Origin: Leucocoprinus leucothites
Taxonomy: Eukaryota > Basidiomycota > Agaricomycetes > Agaricales > Agaricaceae
Direction of reading: 5' to 3'
DNA length: 64,000 nt
Assembly (NCBI GenBank): GCA_013368445.1
Contig: JAACJO010000008.1
Location: forward strand, 1,116,001-1,180,000
Below are positions 1 to 11,966 of this stretch, in pieces. The notes under the pieces are model-generated. The model was not told the DNA's origin. It did not search any database and saw only the letters and a list, made by a program, of their open reading frames with translations. A program made the position numbers and the translations under genes. Position 1 is the stretch's first letter. Every line of letters starts with the position of its first letter.

Positions 1-2334
1 GGTGCTTCATCATCCACCTCCAAATGAGGGCCATTGTGCAAATCTACTTCCTCATCATCTTCCACGTCATCGGCACCCTCCCGAACTGTGGGCGGAGGCA
101 CAGGGGGCTCAATGCCCTCTAACTGTGGCTTGGTCCATCTTGGTCTTTGCTTCTCCTACTTGGCTAGCTGAGCCTTAGCCGTCCACTCTTCAACCAAAAC
201 TTTATGCTCCCTTCGCCACTCATTATTTCATGCAACTCAGTTGGTGTTCTCCTTCTTCCACTGTGCCATAATTACTGATCTATGCTCTCGTTCAGCTCTC
301 CTATGTTGAATTAATTCTTGTTTCTCTTGTTCTGCTCTCTCTGCTGCCTCTACACCTTCTGTAAATGCAAGATCACTCAGTAACCGAGGCATTCCATCGC
401 CAAGGGTTCGCTTTGACTGCTTTCATGCTTTCTTTGACTCCTGAGCCTGGATCTGAACCTGAGATTGCCCCACATACATTGACTGCAGGACCATAGTGGC
501 TTGCATCCCTATCAGTATGTTCTTCTGCTGCTCATTCATCTCCTGTGCTTCTTTTAAGGCCTTCTGCATCTCTAGCTCTCGAACGGTCATTGCGGGGCAG
601 TCAAGTAGTGCCTGGTATTGATTTCTGGTTGGAGTGAATGGAGTTGGAAGGTAAATCGGAGGTGGATGATCACTGCAGATTGGTGATGATGATGTCAGAT
701 AGCTGAGGGGAGTCTCACTGAGGGATTGAATGGTGTCATTCGCAAGGTTTGTGTAGAGACGAACAGTGGGAGAGACATTAGGGCTAGTAGAACTAGTGGG
801 TGACTCGTTCCGTCAGTGTTTGTTAGGAGTACCACCAATATCACGACTCTGAATGTCATTCTGATTCTGTTCGAGATAAGCTTCCTGGTCTAGTGTTCAT
901 GATCGTGGCTGCTTTTGAATCACCGACTTGATCAATGTTGAGACCACAGATACTGCAGGATCAAGTGGTAATGGTAGACCACCTGCTGAGCTGGATTCAA
1001 GACTCGGTGCAAGTGCAGTTTCAGGAATAGCATTGGGGTTGTAAAGAACAACACCTATTGTGGCAAAAGCCGATATAATATTTGTGGCCATTAAAGGTTT
1101 GGTGTGAACCTTTGCATACAGCTCTAGGAAATTCGATTTCATGATCTGAAGCTTGGTTCGACATTCAAACTCATCCCAAACTGCTGTCCAGCATCACTTT
1201 AGAACACTAAAGACCACTACATCAAGGCCTTGGTAAAGGTGTGTAGAATGAGATGGATAGCACAGAACATCAATTTTGTGCTCTTGAGCATAACTGAGGA
1301 ACCCATAGGTATAGTGTGAGTTGTGACCATCCACCAGGAGAAGATGTTGTTGGCCATTTGCCTTGACTGATGCTTGCTGATTGAAATGTTTGATCCATTC
1401 TATTCCAATCTCGCCATCAGTGTAGCCCTTCAGGGAATGTCCAATACTATGATAATTTTTTTTTGGTTAACAGGAACATTTATGATATAAGTCAGATCAT
1501 ATTGCTCACGAAGCATTCAAAGGATTATTCTGAAGCCACGAGGTCCGGAAGGCCTGTCCTTTGAAGATAACTGCTGGTAGGATTGATGTTCCATCTGCAC
1601 AGATTGTAACAATGATGGTAATGTTTTCACGATCTCCACTTCGTTGTTGATGCTGAATAGACTCTCCTGCAGGTCCTATCACATAGTCACTGAGGCCAAC
1701 ACCCTTTTGAATGCCAGTCTCATCAACACCATATATATTTCCGGGAGTAATTGCCTCATTAGTTTCCGAGGCAGCAAGGGTCTTCTTCAATATATCGAAA
1801 AATGCCTTTTTTTGTGTGAGGGTTCCCTGCTCGAGCACGCAATGTGTCGAGTGCATGCGATTTGTAGCAATGCAATCTGCTGTGGTGACAATCCAAGAAT
1901 CTACCAACCCAACAACTTCCAAGTCCCTCCTCTGGAAAGCTTTCTCCATGCTGTGCCTGAGCTATCTCTTCAGCATGCTCCCTGAGCCATTTATGGTTGA
2001 GTGGCCACCCCTGTCAAGCCATAGAAATAGCATAATCAACAACTGTGCTTTCCTCAGCTGTAGACAACCAGCATTTTGACTCATTAAATTCCTGCATTGA
2101 GCAAAGACCCTTTGCTCAGTGTGAAAGTGTAGTTTTGTCAAGCTTATAAATGTACCCAGTCTCTGTCAGACAACGCTGCTCTGTTTCTTCCACAATCTTG
2201 CGAAGGCTCTTCTTTTTCTGGCCTTCTAATTTCTGTTCAGTGAGATATGCTTCAACAGCAACAGCCATCCACTTCTCCTGCTCCTGTGAGTGCTGTATTT
2301 TCTTTAGAGCTTGAGATCTTGCACGGCCTGGCAT
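1..2334 (-). mobile_element. Decayed pogo-like DNA transposon (transposase pseudogene, left end outside window)
   Basis: This is a transposase of the fungal pogo/DDE_1 superfamily, which would cut and paste its own element. Reading the minus strand from the ATG at 2334, an N-terminal helix-turn-helix region comes first. A CENP-B-like stretch containing WVGRFLD follows at about 1830-1930. Then come the first catalytic Asp in YGVDETGIQKG (about 1710-1740) and the second in LLLVDGHNSHY (about 1310-1345), followed by YPSHSTHLYQGLD (about 1220-1260). A Gln-rich C-terminal region (MNEQQKNILIGMQAT, about 500-545) and an acidic tail near 30-110 finish it. The frame is broken: there are in-frame stops near 2015, 1504, 424, 238, 229 and 157, and frame changes near 1808 (a T-run) and 1460. 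The copy is therefore inactive. The far end and one terminal repeat lie outside the window, so the ends cannot be set. Confidence 0.85.
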
Positions 2335-2907
2335 TGGAGGAAGTAGCAGATTGGTTTATCTATCTATATCTGACATGATTCGTGTTATCTTGCTGCATTA
2401 GCTGAGCCTCGAGGCCAACATAAAGTGTCGCACAACAGTAGAGATTTGATTTCCTCTTATGGTAATGCGTGATGTGACATGCCTCTCTCTCCCGGCCCGG
2501 CACAAATCTTATCATCTCTCCACTTGTTGAGTTCTTGTTAAAAAAGACTGAGAATTGATAGATACTGTGTATTCATCTACTTTGGTGCATTTTTAATTTT
2601 TTTGAAGGATATACCATGGGGCTATTACACTGCACAGTGTTTTTCGCTCAGAAACCGGGTTCATTTCACACATCGGTAAGCACATAATGAACGGATAAGC
2701 TTGGGCGATTTATGCAGGCTAGATGTAAGGGGATTATGATTTTTAGTGAATTTTTGGAAGCTGGAAATGCTCTGATTAAGGAGGGAAAATTTGTTGTCTC
2801 AAGGAGTGATGGCTGTCTCAAGGACCGATAGATGACTGTAGTTGATGGTAATTGGTTGGTGGCTTTCACAGCTTCTGCCAGCTATGCCAGCCGCCGCGCA
2901 GCCGGCA

Positions 2908-3942
2908 CATCACTGGGCGGCTTGTTTTTTTTCCCATGCATCCTGTGCATGCTACCGTTCCTGTTCAGTGCCCCTACATGTATCCCATGCACACTTCCGT
3001 GCACATATAGCACCTTACCGTGCATGTACCTTACTCTATAGCTCGCGTCCCGTGCAATGCACATACCATACCGTACCGATCATGTACCATGACCTAGCCT
3101 TACTATTGATTCACATCAGCGGCCCACGTCTCATATTGTTGATAACAAACAATATTATTCCGCCAGTCTCAACTATATTATTAATATCATAAACAATCTG
3201 TATATTTCATACTTGCTGACATGTACTGTAAATACTATACTAGTGAATGAGTGAGCATGAATCTGCCTTTGTGAGCCATTTAAATGGCATTTGTGTGTCC
3301 ATGAATGGTTGGTTTATGATTTGTAGCAACCAAGCCGATCAGTGATGGATGAACAGTGCGTGAAGTTGAGGGGACTTTCCTAATGAGGCAGCTCCCGTGC
3401 AGCTCCCGTTCATCTACCGTGCTCCCGTGCTACCGTGCTGTTGTTCCGTGCACGGAAGAAGGAGTATTACCATACATGGTCTTGTTTAGATCATTCCCGT
3501 GCAAAATGTGTCCCGTGCATGTGTATACCGTGCGTTACGTGCTCCCGTTCTTGGGTAAATTCAGGCTTCCGTGCATGTATGCCAATTTCACACTCCGTCC
3601 CGTGCAGCTATCATTTCTTTCTGGTTTGACGGGTCTACTAAAATTATACAAGCCAATTCTCTATCTAAATACTGGCTTTTATCATGAATAATTTACCTCA
3701 GAAAGTGCATAGATGCATGTGTGCATGCTGCTGACGGTTAGAAGTTTGTTTTCGAGTTTTTTTAGACATATGAGTAGTGCTCTGTACTTAATTATGCCTG
3801 ATGATAGCATATGTATAGCATTTTGTACCCGGTAGCCATTAAGATAAGGTCTGATGTCCCGTGCTCCCGTTTGTACTCCCGTGCACGGGATGCACGGGAG
3901 CCAGGTAGGTGCACGGAAAAAAGTACCTGCCCATCACTGGGC
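2908..3942. repeat. CCGTGC-motif cluster (degenerate minisatellite or small non-autonomous element)
   Basis: CCGTGC, often extended to CCCGTGCA or ACCGTGCATGTA, recurs more than a dozen times. Examples lie near 2996, 3017, 3050, 3394-3450, 3497-3527, 3569, 3600, 3858 and 3879, with reverse copies near 3886-3912. Spacing is irregular, so this is not a clean tandem array. The 11-mer CATCACTGGGC stands at both edges (2908-2918 and 3932-3942) in direct orientation. Nothing in it looks coding. It could be a decayed minisatellite or a short mobile element. Confidence 0.6.
3876..3900. repeat. Perfect hairpin in the CCGTGC cluster
   Basis: CTCCCGTGCA at 3876-3885 is followed by a 5-nt loop and its exact reverse complement TGCACGGGAG at 3891-3900. 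A 12-nt palindrome, CCCGTGCACGGG, is nested at 3878-3889. It is the only long perfect inverted repeat I noticed in the block. Confidence 0.8.
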
Positions 3943-4478
3943 CGGTGTGTCTGGTTGTCGCAGAGCCCGCTTGGGAGAATTCCTAAGAGCTGATTTGCAG
4001 ACCTAATCCACCTCGTCTGTTTATAAACTCCGACTCGTGACATGTAAACCTTGAGTTGCGTTAGCGTCCATCCCGGCCAATGATTGCGTCATGTTAGGTG
4101 GCCTACCTCGTAAGGTCCGTAGATGTCAGGCAGTCTGATTTAGCAGTGAACGTGCACCGTGAGGAAGGGCACAATCGAGCAAGAACTGAGTCTGGAATGA
4201 TTTGTGAAAGTTCCTTTCAATTCTCTTGCATAGCTCATCAATATGATATATTTTCGGATTTTGTTGTCGCAGCGCATGGAAATTTTCAGCTTTAGGCTTA
4301 GAAAAGGAATGGAAGGTGTACGTTGTACGTCCGGGTGATATAACCACCGAAGGTAGGCCTTTACATAATGGGTTGACCTTAAGGCCTGTAGGGAGCAGTA
4401 TAAAAATAAAATCTTAAAATCTAGTAGACGAACTCGATTACAATGAATTCAAATCACATCGATACACCAGGGCTTTTT

Positions 4479-7400
4479 TTAAGGGCGAACAAGAACAGTC
4501 ATCTGTCCAGAATCCTCTCCCTTCATTCCGGAGTTCGGATCGACATTGGAGCCTGGTTTCCAGCCCCGACGAACAGCAACAATCTTTACGGTCTCCCCTT
4601 CGTATGGGCCGTCTTGCCCGTCCGCAGAGTTCGGAACTTGAACAGGACCAATCTTCCGGCGGCTGTGAATTTTAATCTTCGGCAGCCGTAGATGACCGCA
4701 CTCCATAGGAATCAAACGCCAAGCAATCCTCTCTTCGGCCTCAGGGAGCAAGATGGGGAGGCGTCCGCTCCTTAGTCCAGACACGACAAAGGAATCAACG
4801 TTATCTGTCTCCAATTGACATAAGATATTTGCTGATAATGTTGGATGATAATTGCGAATTGAGAGATCGAGATCAAAGGGTACATGAAGCGTGGCGACCG
4901 TCGGAACGTCCAGTAAAGCTACCACATTTTCCTGTAATGGTTCTAGCGCAGGTAGCGGAAGTCGGGTTAGTGAAGGGGTTCCGTGTTTCCCATTTTCGTG
5001 AATTCTGCCAGAAAGTTAGGCATGCGCAGGCCATAAAGTTGATCCAGAGACAAACCTTCGCCATTGAATCGTGTAATGGCCTGGCACCCATAAGGAATCT
5101 CGCTCTCCACGTTCATCAAAAGGTATGACAAAATGACTCGAGACGTTAAATTCGTCCTCGGGTACGAATTCTGATCAAGTCACGTCAAATTGGTACATCA
5201 GGACTACAAGCCCGCTGAAGGAGGTACTCACCTCCAGGAAAGATGCTGCCATCATCCGATATTAGCGACGTGCCGAGTAATTTTACATGAGCATTCTTTA
5301 TACGGATTTAGCGGAATCTCCCGTAAAACAGAAAGAAGAACCCACCTCTTCCTCGAATTCAACGTGTTCGATATACACTGACGAGGGACCTACCACACGG
5401 ATATCTGTAACAACTATCGCTTCTATCCCTCTCCTATAATCCTCATGGTTTTCTTCGTAGCTCTCCAGGTCAGTGAGAGCACTCCATCCCTCGGCGTTAT
5501 GCTGATAGGCGATATCTTGTGTCAATTGAAATGCATCCACTGTCGGAATAACAATCGTCTGTAAATTCTCCATGGTGTCCTCGCGGCTTTCTTGAGTTTC
5601 TTGATCTCCCGGTGATAAGCCTTCCGGGACCTTGGTCTGCACAGAAATATCAAGAATCCTGTCACCTGCAGCGCCCTGGCTGAGAAGGTGCAATGTCTTC
5701 ACTACTGCAACACCGGGTTTAACAACACCACAAAGAACACCCTTGATGAGACTCGAGGATTGCTCATGGTCGATGGTAATTTTATTGGCTGAAGAAGGTG
5801 CTAAATCAAAGCGCGCGCCAACTGGGTAATAGACTTACTGGTGCCATCGAGATCGCTTGGCTGCAACAGCACGTCCAGAGCTACGTCCAAATCTTTATCA
5901 TCGACGTTCGTCACTTCGATTATTATTGGGTAGCCTTCGTCCAAGTACGCTGGTGCGTAGTGTTGAATAGAGACCGAAATTCGATGTGAATGATTTTTAA
6001 CGCTTTCACTTAAAGTTAGACGCGCATATAGAGGACCTCATCAGAAAGCATACATCGTGGACCAGTATTTCTCTCGCGTGACATCTGCAAAGCGCAGTGG
6101 GTCGAGTGATGACAACCACTTCCCAGCGGTTGGTTTCCCTTGTCTGCTTCCACAAGGCTCTAAGGGTATTTCAATCGTCCACGCGTTCAAGGTGACTGTA
6201 ATGGCAAGCCTTGAAACCTGAGCCAGCATGTTAGCTCTATTCACTCGGCTTCTCATTAACTAGATAAAACCTTGAGTTCTGTTGGCCTTTTGGAGACTAC
6301 CCGTCCGGACACAATCAGAACATCTCCGAGATTCCATTGTAGATTTGCCTCAATTTCCGTGGGATCCCGAGATAAAATTTCACCAGCATTAAGCCATCGT
6401 ACCGCGGACGCGTTCCGTGGTTTATCCGGAGAATGTCGAACTACTATCGGCGGTCCCTCTTCCAAGTGGATCGCAATAGATGTAAATGGAATGGAAGACA
6501 CAGGGATTACTTTTGGGGCGGTGAAGGAGACCTGGAATGCAGCTGCCTCGCCAACCTTGACGCTCTGTGACCAGAATACGGCACTGGTATCAACTTCAAA
6601 GGGTGAGCCCATTCAGTGCTACACAATTGTAGTATTCTTGATGCACCCACATAACGGTTTTGCCTCCGTAAGGCCTAAAACAAAAGGCTCCGTCGGAGAC
6701 TTCGGCACGGTACTCTGAGACTTTCCTTTAGCTCAGGTGTAAAGAAATGTTAGGTATCAGGTACCTGCAGAACAGCGATCAGATCTTCTTGTAAACCTTC
6801 AGTGTCATTTTGGTCGAGAGCGTCTAAAGAAAAATGGGTCGGAGTTCAGACGGGGCAGGAAATACACACACCGTGGCCCATCATCTCAAACAACAATCTT
6901 ATACTGAGCTCAACATCATCAAGTTGCTTTGCACAGGAATACCACGTTGTCAGGAGTGGTCTCAACATTGAACCCCAATGTTCTCTGCGGTATGTCTTAG
7001 CTATCCTCTCAAAGAACCTGACTCGACTTGTCAGTACTGTGATCAGTTGTTGAGGGCAAGAGATATACCGAATAGCCATCTCATATTGCCCAGAGTCACA
7101 ATAAGTCTGAGCGATGCGATAAGCAATCCAAAGGGTAAGGCGTCCCTGTCCGTTATTAGTGGTGTCTCCTGGGTTGTATTTCTTGAAGAGCTCATACGCC
7201 TTGGTGTAGAGCTGATGCAAATCAATCAATTTACTTCTCACACTTCCGCTTCGCGTGGGCCTTACCTCAAGAATAATGGTATCGTGGGTGACCTTCTTTT
7301 CATTGGTGAACCCTGGGGATAGCGAAATCGGATGTCCACTTTCCTGACGAGTACTTATGGGCAGCCATTAAAGATTTGGTCCATTGTCACATACCTCTGC

Positions 7401-9123
7401 TTCTAGAGCAATCTGGAACTTCATCCTCCTCATCTCCGTACACCGAGCAGCAGCATAATAATAGAACCCAGGATGTTGCAAGGCATGGCTGGGATTAAGT
7501 CCGAGTGCCCTTGGATCAGAATCAATACCTGCTAAGCGCTGTGTGGAAGATGGCTGAGAGGTGCCTATGCTAGGTGCGAGGGCCTGAGGCTTGTGCACGG
7601 GGATTACTAGATTAGTTCGCGTCCCTTGTTCTAGCAGTTCTGCAAACAGCCGATTCCTGCAAATGGGCATTACACTTAGCTGAGACAAGCCGGTTCATCA
7701 CACTTACTGTCGAGCGACCCAACTCCAAAACTCAAAGGTCTCTTCACCTATACCCCACCCCCTCGAAAAATCCCCAAATTTCCGCATATGTGTCGAGTGA
7801 TGCGATAGTGCAAGAGCATGTTCGTTGTTGTAAAGATAAAGCTTGGTGATCTATTGGCTATGAGCTTGATGTCGATTGGATATGACGAGGGCTACGAACC
7901 TTAATATTTATCGTGTCTGCAAGCACTTTGGCCTCAGCCCATCGTTTAGTCCGCGGGGGCAATATTGCAGGAGACCCAAACATGATGACTAGCATATCAT
8001 ACGCATCTTGATAATGCCTGGGCCTTGTCAGCAAAAATTGTTCAATGGAAGGGGATAGGGGCTCACTTGAGAGCGACTTCGTCCTCTCCTCTAAATTCTG
8101 CAAAACAGGCCATCTTGTACTCGTAGCGCACGGTCCACCCTTCCGGCCGAAGAGGTCTAGCGATATTTCCAATTGAAGGGTTGGGATACGATGATACTGT
8201 CGTGGAATGTCTATTGCGTTTCCTCCTGACCCGCTTCGAATGCGCGGTGTAATATTCTACAGCTGGATCATATAAAGCTTGTGAAAGACTATACACAGAA
8301 TCAATAAAAACAGTTTTGTGAATCTGAGTCGACTTGCCTCTTCACAAACTCCCCCAACTCAGCTTGGCTTACCGGACTCAGTACAAACAATGCCGCGCGT
8401 GAGTCCAAGCCACTGTGTCGCCTAATGAATGTCAGTCTCGCATCCAATGTAGGATCATCTAAACTCATATACTAAGTCAATAATCAAACTGATTCAACTA
8501 ACACACTAACCAAGCATCTTGCGACTGGCCAGCAGCACGACTGTCAGTTTGATATTTCTTTCATTCGTGCTTTTCTTTCTGTTTGCAATCTCGACCGAGA
8601 GGTCCGTGTCTTGTTTCCTTTCCTCAGCCTCTCTCTCCCTCTCTCTGTCCATGTCTGGCCCCTCCAATGGTGACTTTGGATTATTCGGCGGATGCTCGTA
8701 CAGCCTCATGAACATCACAAACACGGATGGAATGAGAGTTGTATGTTTGCGTATCCATATAGGTGCAATCAACCCATCCGGATGCAAGGGCGAACTCGGC
8801 GTCAATGGCGATAAAGGTGAGTGCGAGGACGCGTATTGCGGGTCATCTGGTGCTACCAGCTTGCGGGGCGGAAACCGCACTTCTTTGTCAACCAAGATTA
8901 CATGGAATGATTTTGATTTCTCTGGTTGCCATATCGCGACTTTTCTTTGATTAGTGAGGGCTTCGCGGAGTCTAGTAATCAGGGTATGAAAAAGGTCTGT
9001 GGCTTTGGCGGCGGATGGCGACTGAGGCGTTGCTGGTACCCCAGGAGGGTGAGGAACATCGAGGCCAGCGACGAACATTACAGGTGCAAGTTGCGCGAGC
9101 AGTTCTGGAGGATAGGAATTCAT
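4479..9123 (-). CDS. TRAPPC11: TRAPPC11-like trafficking subunit (foie gras/Gryzun protein)
   Basis: A large subunit of the TRAPP III complex, which acts in ER-Golgi and autophagy membrane traffic. The ATG at 9123 (MNSYPPELL) is chosen because the frame upstream has no other ATG. Recognisable segments are an N-terminal MFVAGLD block, LDDPTLDARLTFIRRHSGLDSR split by introns (about 8340-8465), YTAHSKRVRRKRNRHS (about 8215-8260), the foie-gras region with DAYDMLVIMFGSPA (about 7970-8020), FGDFSRGWGIGEETFEFWSW (about 7720-7780) and FYYYAAARCTEMRR. A C-terminal beta-rich Gryzun-type region ends at 4479. There are many short introns, and one (8289-8337) has a GC-AG boundary. Exon joins across the C-terminal half were not all resolved. 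Confidence 0.88.
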
Positions 9124-9335
9124 GGTGGTAGCATGAAGAACAGTAATTAACGGTCGTGGAAAGATGGTGATGGCGCCAGGGTCGGAGGTCACTAAAATGT
9201 GTTAACCAAACACTCAACGTCATTCAAGTAACTGATAGATATTCTACTCTTCTTAGCGATGCTCGGCGGGGAGGATCGTAAATAATAGCAATATTTATGA
9301 ACGGGTAGGGCAATCTGCCCACAACAGTCTCGCAA

Positions 9336-9733
9336 TTAATACATCTCCAAACTCATTCCATCGTGGATCTCGTAGTCCGAGAGTGTGATATGATCCTTAT
9401 AAATGGTATACCTGTTGTACACAAGAGTGTTCAATACCATTCAGAAATGCGAACGCGAGTTTTGAACCAGTACGTACCACTTCTTCAAAGTAATCTTTGA
9501 GGCATCTGTGCCCGTTTGTGCAGCAATAAGCTTCTTCAGATCACCCACTGTATCATCAGGACTGCATTTGACTCGCACTGTAATCGCAACAAATCTTAGG
9601 CAAAGTGCGAGGGAAACTTCGATCGTGCAAGAGCTCACCTTTACGACCGAGACGATCGTTCGCGATAACCTTCAGGTAAACGTTAAACATGGATAACAAT
9701 AAGTCAGGATTTACTAACCTCAATGAGGGCCAT
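9336..9733 (-). CDS. HUB1: Ubiquitin-like protein Hub1 (UBL5)
   Basis: A ubiquitin-fold protein that binds the spliceosome (Snu66/Prp38 in other fungi) and tunes splice-site use without a conjugated di-glycine tail. Four exons give 73 residues, the usual family length: a 5-residue first exon from the ATG at 9733, then [10 protein letters not shown], then a block containing [17 protein letters not shown] and KITLKKW, then a last exon with [16 protein letters not shown]. The C-terminus is LEMY; Hub1 typically ends in tyrosines rather than GG. Introns are GT-AG. It lies 212 bp beyond the start of TRAPPC11 on the same strand. A splicing modulator is of note here because the window contains several GC-AG introns. 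Confidence 0.95.
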
Positions 9734-9977
9734 TTTCTGACAATCGCGAGTGTGGTGAAGCAATAACTTGGAGGAGTCGAGATGACTGCATAGCCAAGAT
9801 AGGAGCTATTTATTTGTACATATTAGTTTTACAAGCCTCTAAATTAGAAAGGGATTGCAAGAGGATGATAGCATTGCGACAAGAGGTATCTACGTATCAT
9901 ACATATGTCAGAGAAAGCCAAGAAATAATGGTACATATTACGAGGTGCAGTCAAGAACAAGAACGAAATCCAAGACG

Positions 9978-11966
9978 CTATGAGTAAGAAGTTGAGTCCT
10001 GCAAACGCCAGCGTTCTAACGGCCCCCACCACCACAGAGATCTCCGTCTTGTGCGAGACTGCTCAGGCAAATTTGGTGACGCTGTCCTTGAGGGGTGTTC
10101 GTCGTTGGAAGCTACCACAGAGGGTTCTCTATCTTCTTCAATCTCCTCATCGTCTCTCTGCAGTGAACCTCTTCCAGAGGGTCTCCCGCTCTCGGTATCA
10201 TCCCCACTAGCTGCCTGATCCGCGATATCTTCTTCATGGTCTCGAGATCGACTTCGCCAATTGCGCCTGTCATCCAACTCGTACTCACCCTCTCCTCTAT
10301 CCTCTTCAATATCAGTATCAAAGTTCCTTCCCACACTACCATCCCTCCTTGCTTTCGTCCGCCATAACAGGTTACTCACTCCCCATGTGGATCTTGTTGC
10401 CTCAGATACCCCGTTCCTCTCCATCTCTCGTATCCGCTGTACCCGTTCAGCCGCTTGCTTTTGGGCAGCTATCAAATGTGCCTGCCGCACAGTTGCATAG
10501 AACCTATGAATAGAGTCAGGTAGAAGTCGAGGTAAGGTCCCGAGACTTGTCCCAGACGAGGACGACGTAGATGACGACAAAGCAGACCGAGACGGTGAGG
10601 CAAGCGATGAGTTGTGAGTAACGGATTGTGGTGATTCGGAGGATGAGGGGTCGCCAGGCGATGAACGTGTCCGGACACGGGATATCTGGCTTGAGGGTCG
10701 TGGCCTTGGTTGGGCTGACGAGCTCTCTCCAGTAACGGATGCATCTTTTCCAAAGACCACTGCGACATCTCTCCAAACCCTTTTCGCACGCTTCCTGGTC
10801 TCTAGACGGCGCTCCTCAGCCTCTCGTCGCCGATCTTCACGCTTGGCTTCCTTTCTCAGCTTTTCTTCCTCGTCGTCCTCTCCCCCTAGTCCGCTTCCAC
10901 TTCCAGCTCCAACCCACCACCACCACCCGAGGAAGCTCTGCCACAGGACGACTGCCCACATCAGTCCAGGTAGCCAAGCAATCTCTTCCTCTCCCCGGTC
11001 CACGTAGATGAAGTTGAGAGCAGTAGAAACTAGGGCAAGGATCAAAGCAGCGGCTCCGAAAACCGCCGTCCCCCCATCCGTTCGCCATGCCTGCTTTCTA
11101 TTGACAAGTAAGCCCCAGATAAAAAGGGCAACGGTAAAGAGGAGGGAGAGCGTGGCGTTGCAGACATTCTTTACGTCGGATGATATAGGATTTGAGGTTT
11201 CCTCGTTGATAGGGATGAGCTGCATGACAGCAGCCACGATAGCTAGTGGACCTTTCCAACACCTTGAGCACAACAAAAAACACTAAGAGCCATTGGACCT
11301 ACCCAAAAGAGCAAAGATGAGTTGTTTCTCCAGGCGTGAAGGGTACAGAAGAGTGAGAAATTGTATATGTGTGATCTGAGTCCGATCAGAAAAACTTGGA
11401 CGACAAAACAGACAAGAGACAACGCACCTGGACAAGCCCCGAAGTAGAAGCAGTCATTACGGCCCATGTCGCCTTCTCCGCGACACTCCATCCCTCGGAG
11501 ATGTTTTCATCTGAAGGTGGAACCTCGACAGCAATATAACTCAGCATGTACGGCCAATGAGCGCTCTCGTCTCTACTGGCAGATAGGACGACATGGATGG
11601 TAGCAATGAGTGAAATTAGGAGCGTCGTTACTCCGGAGATTTGCAGTACATAGTTGACGGGAGCCAAGGGCCAGTGATACTGAGCAGTGAAGAGTAGGTG
11701 GATTAAAAGAACCACCGTCAAGGTAAGAACGACACCAGTAAGGAGAATCTGAACAGGGAGGGATTGAACAAAAGGTGGCCGATACTTGAGATAGGGATCC
11801 TCCGTATACCTGAAGTGAGAATGCAGTCCAGTCAGAGTGAATAGAAAGCTATTGATTGCGAAGTAGATACATACTCTCCACTGACATACTCGTGCCCGTC
11901 AGTTGCGACTACCAGCGTCACTAATAGCAAAACTATCAAAATCTGGATTATTCGGTAATTTTTCAT
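9978..11966 (-). CDS. Seven-helix membrane protein with charged cytosolic tail
   Basis: No firm family assignment. The ATG at 11966 opens a hydrophobic leader (MKNYRIIQ, then ILIVLLLVTLVV) that looks like a signal peptide. About seven membrane segments follow: LLTGVVLTLTVVLLIHLLF, ISGVTTLLISLIATIHVVL, one around WAVMTASTSGLV, one around FLIGLRSHIYNF, one around PLAIVAAVM, SLLFTVALFIWGLLV, and a last pair ending in GWWWWVG. The tail of about 280 residues starts with an acidic run, then a Lys/Arg/Glu-rich probable coiled coil, then a Ser/Pro/Arg-rich disordered stretch ending at 9978. The layout matches PalH/Rim21 and the basidiomycete pH sensor Rra1 (seven helices and a highly charged tail). 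I infer a receptor-like membrane role by architecture only. The splice near 11280 is uncertain. Confidence 0.72.

Larger units (their letters stand above)
2335..4478. other. Gene-free stretch with repeat cluster
   Basis: No convincing coding exon is visible on either strand. The open frames here are short and low in complexity. The stretch contains the CCGTGC-rich repeat block described separately and lies between the transposon and the 3' end of TRAPPC11. Confidence 0.6.
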
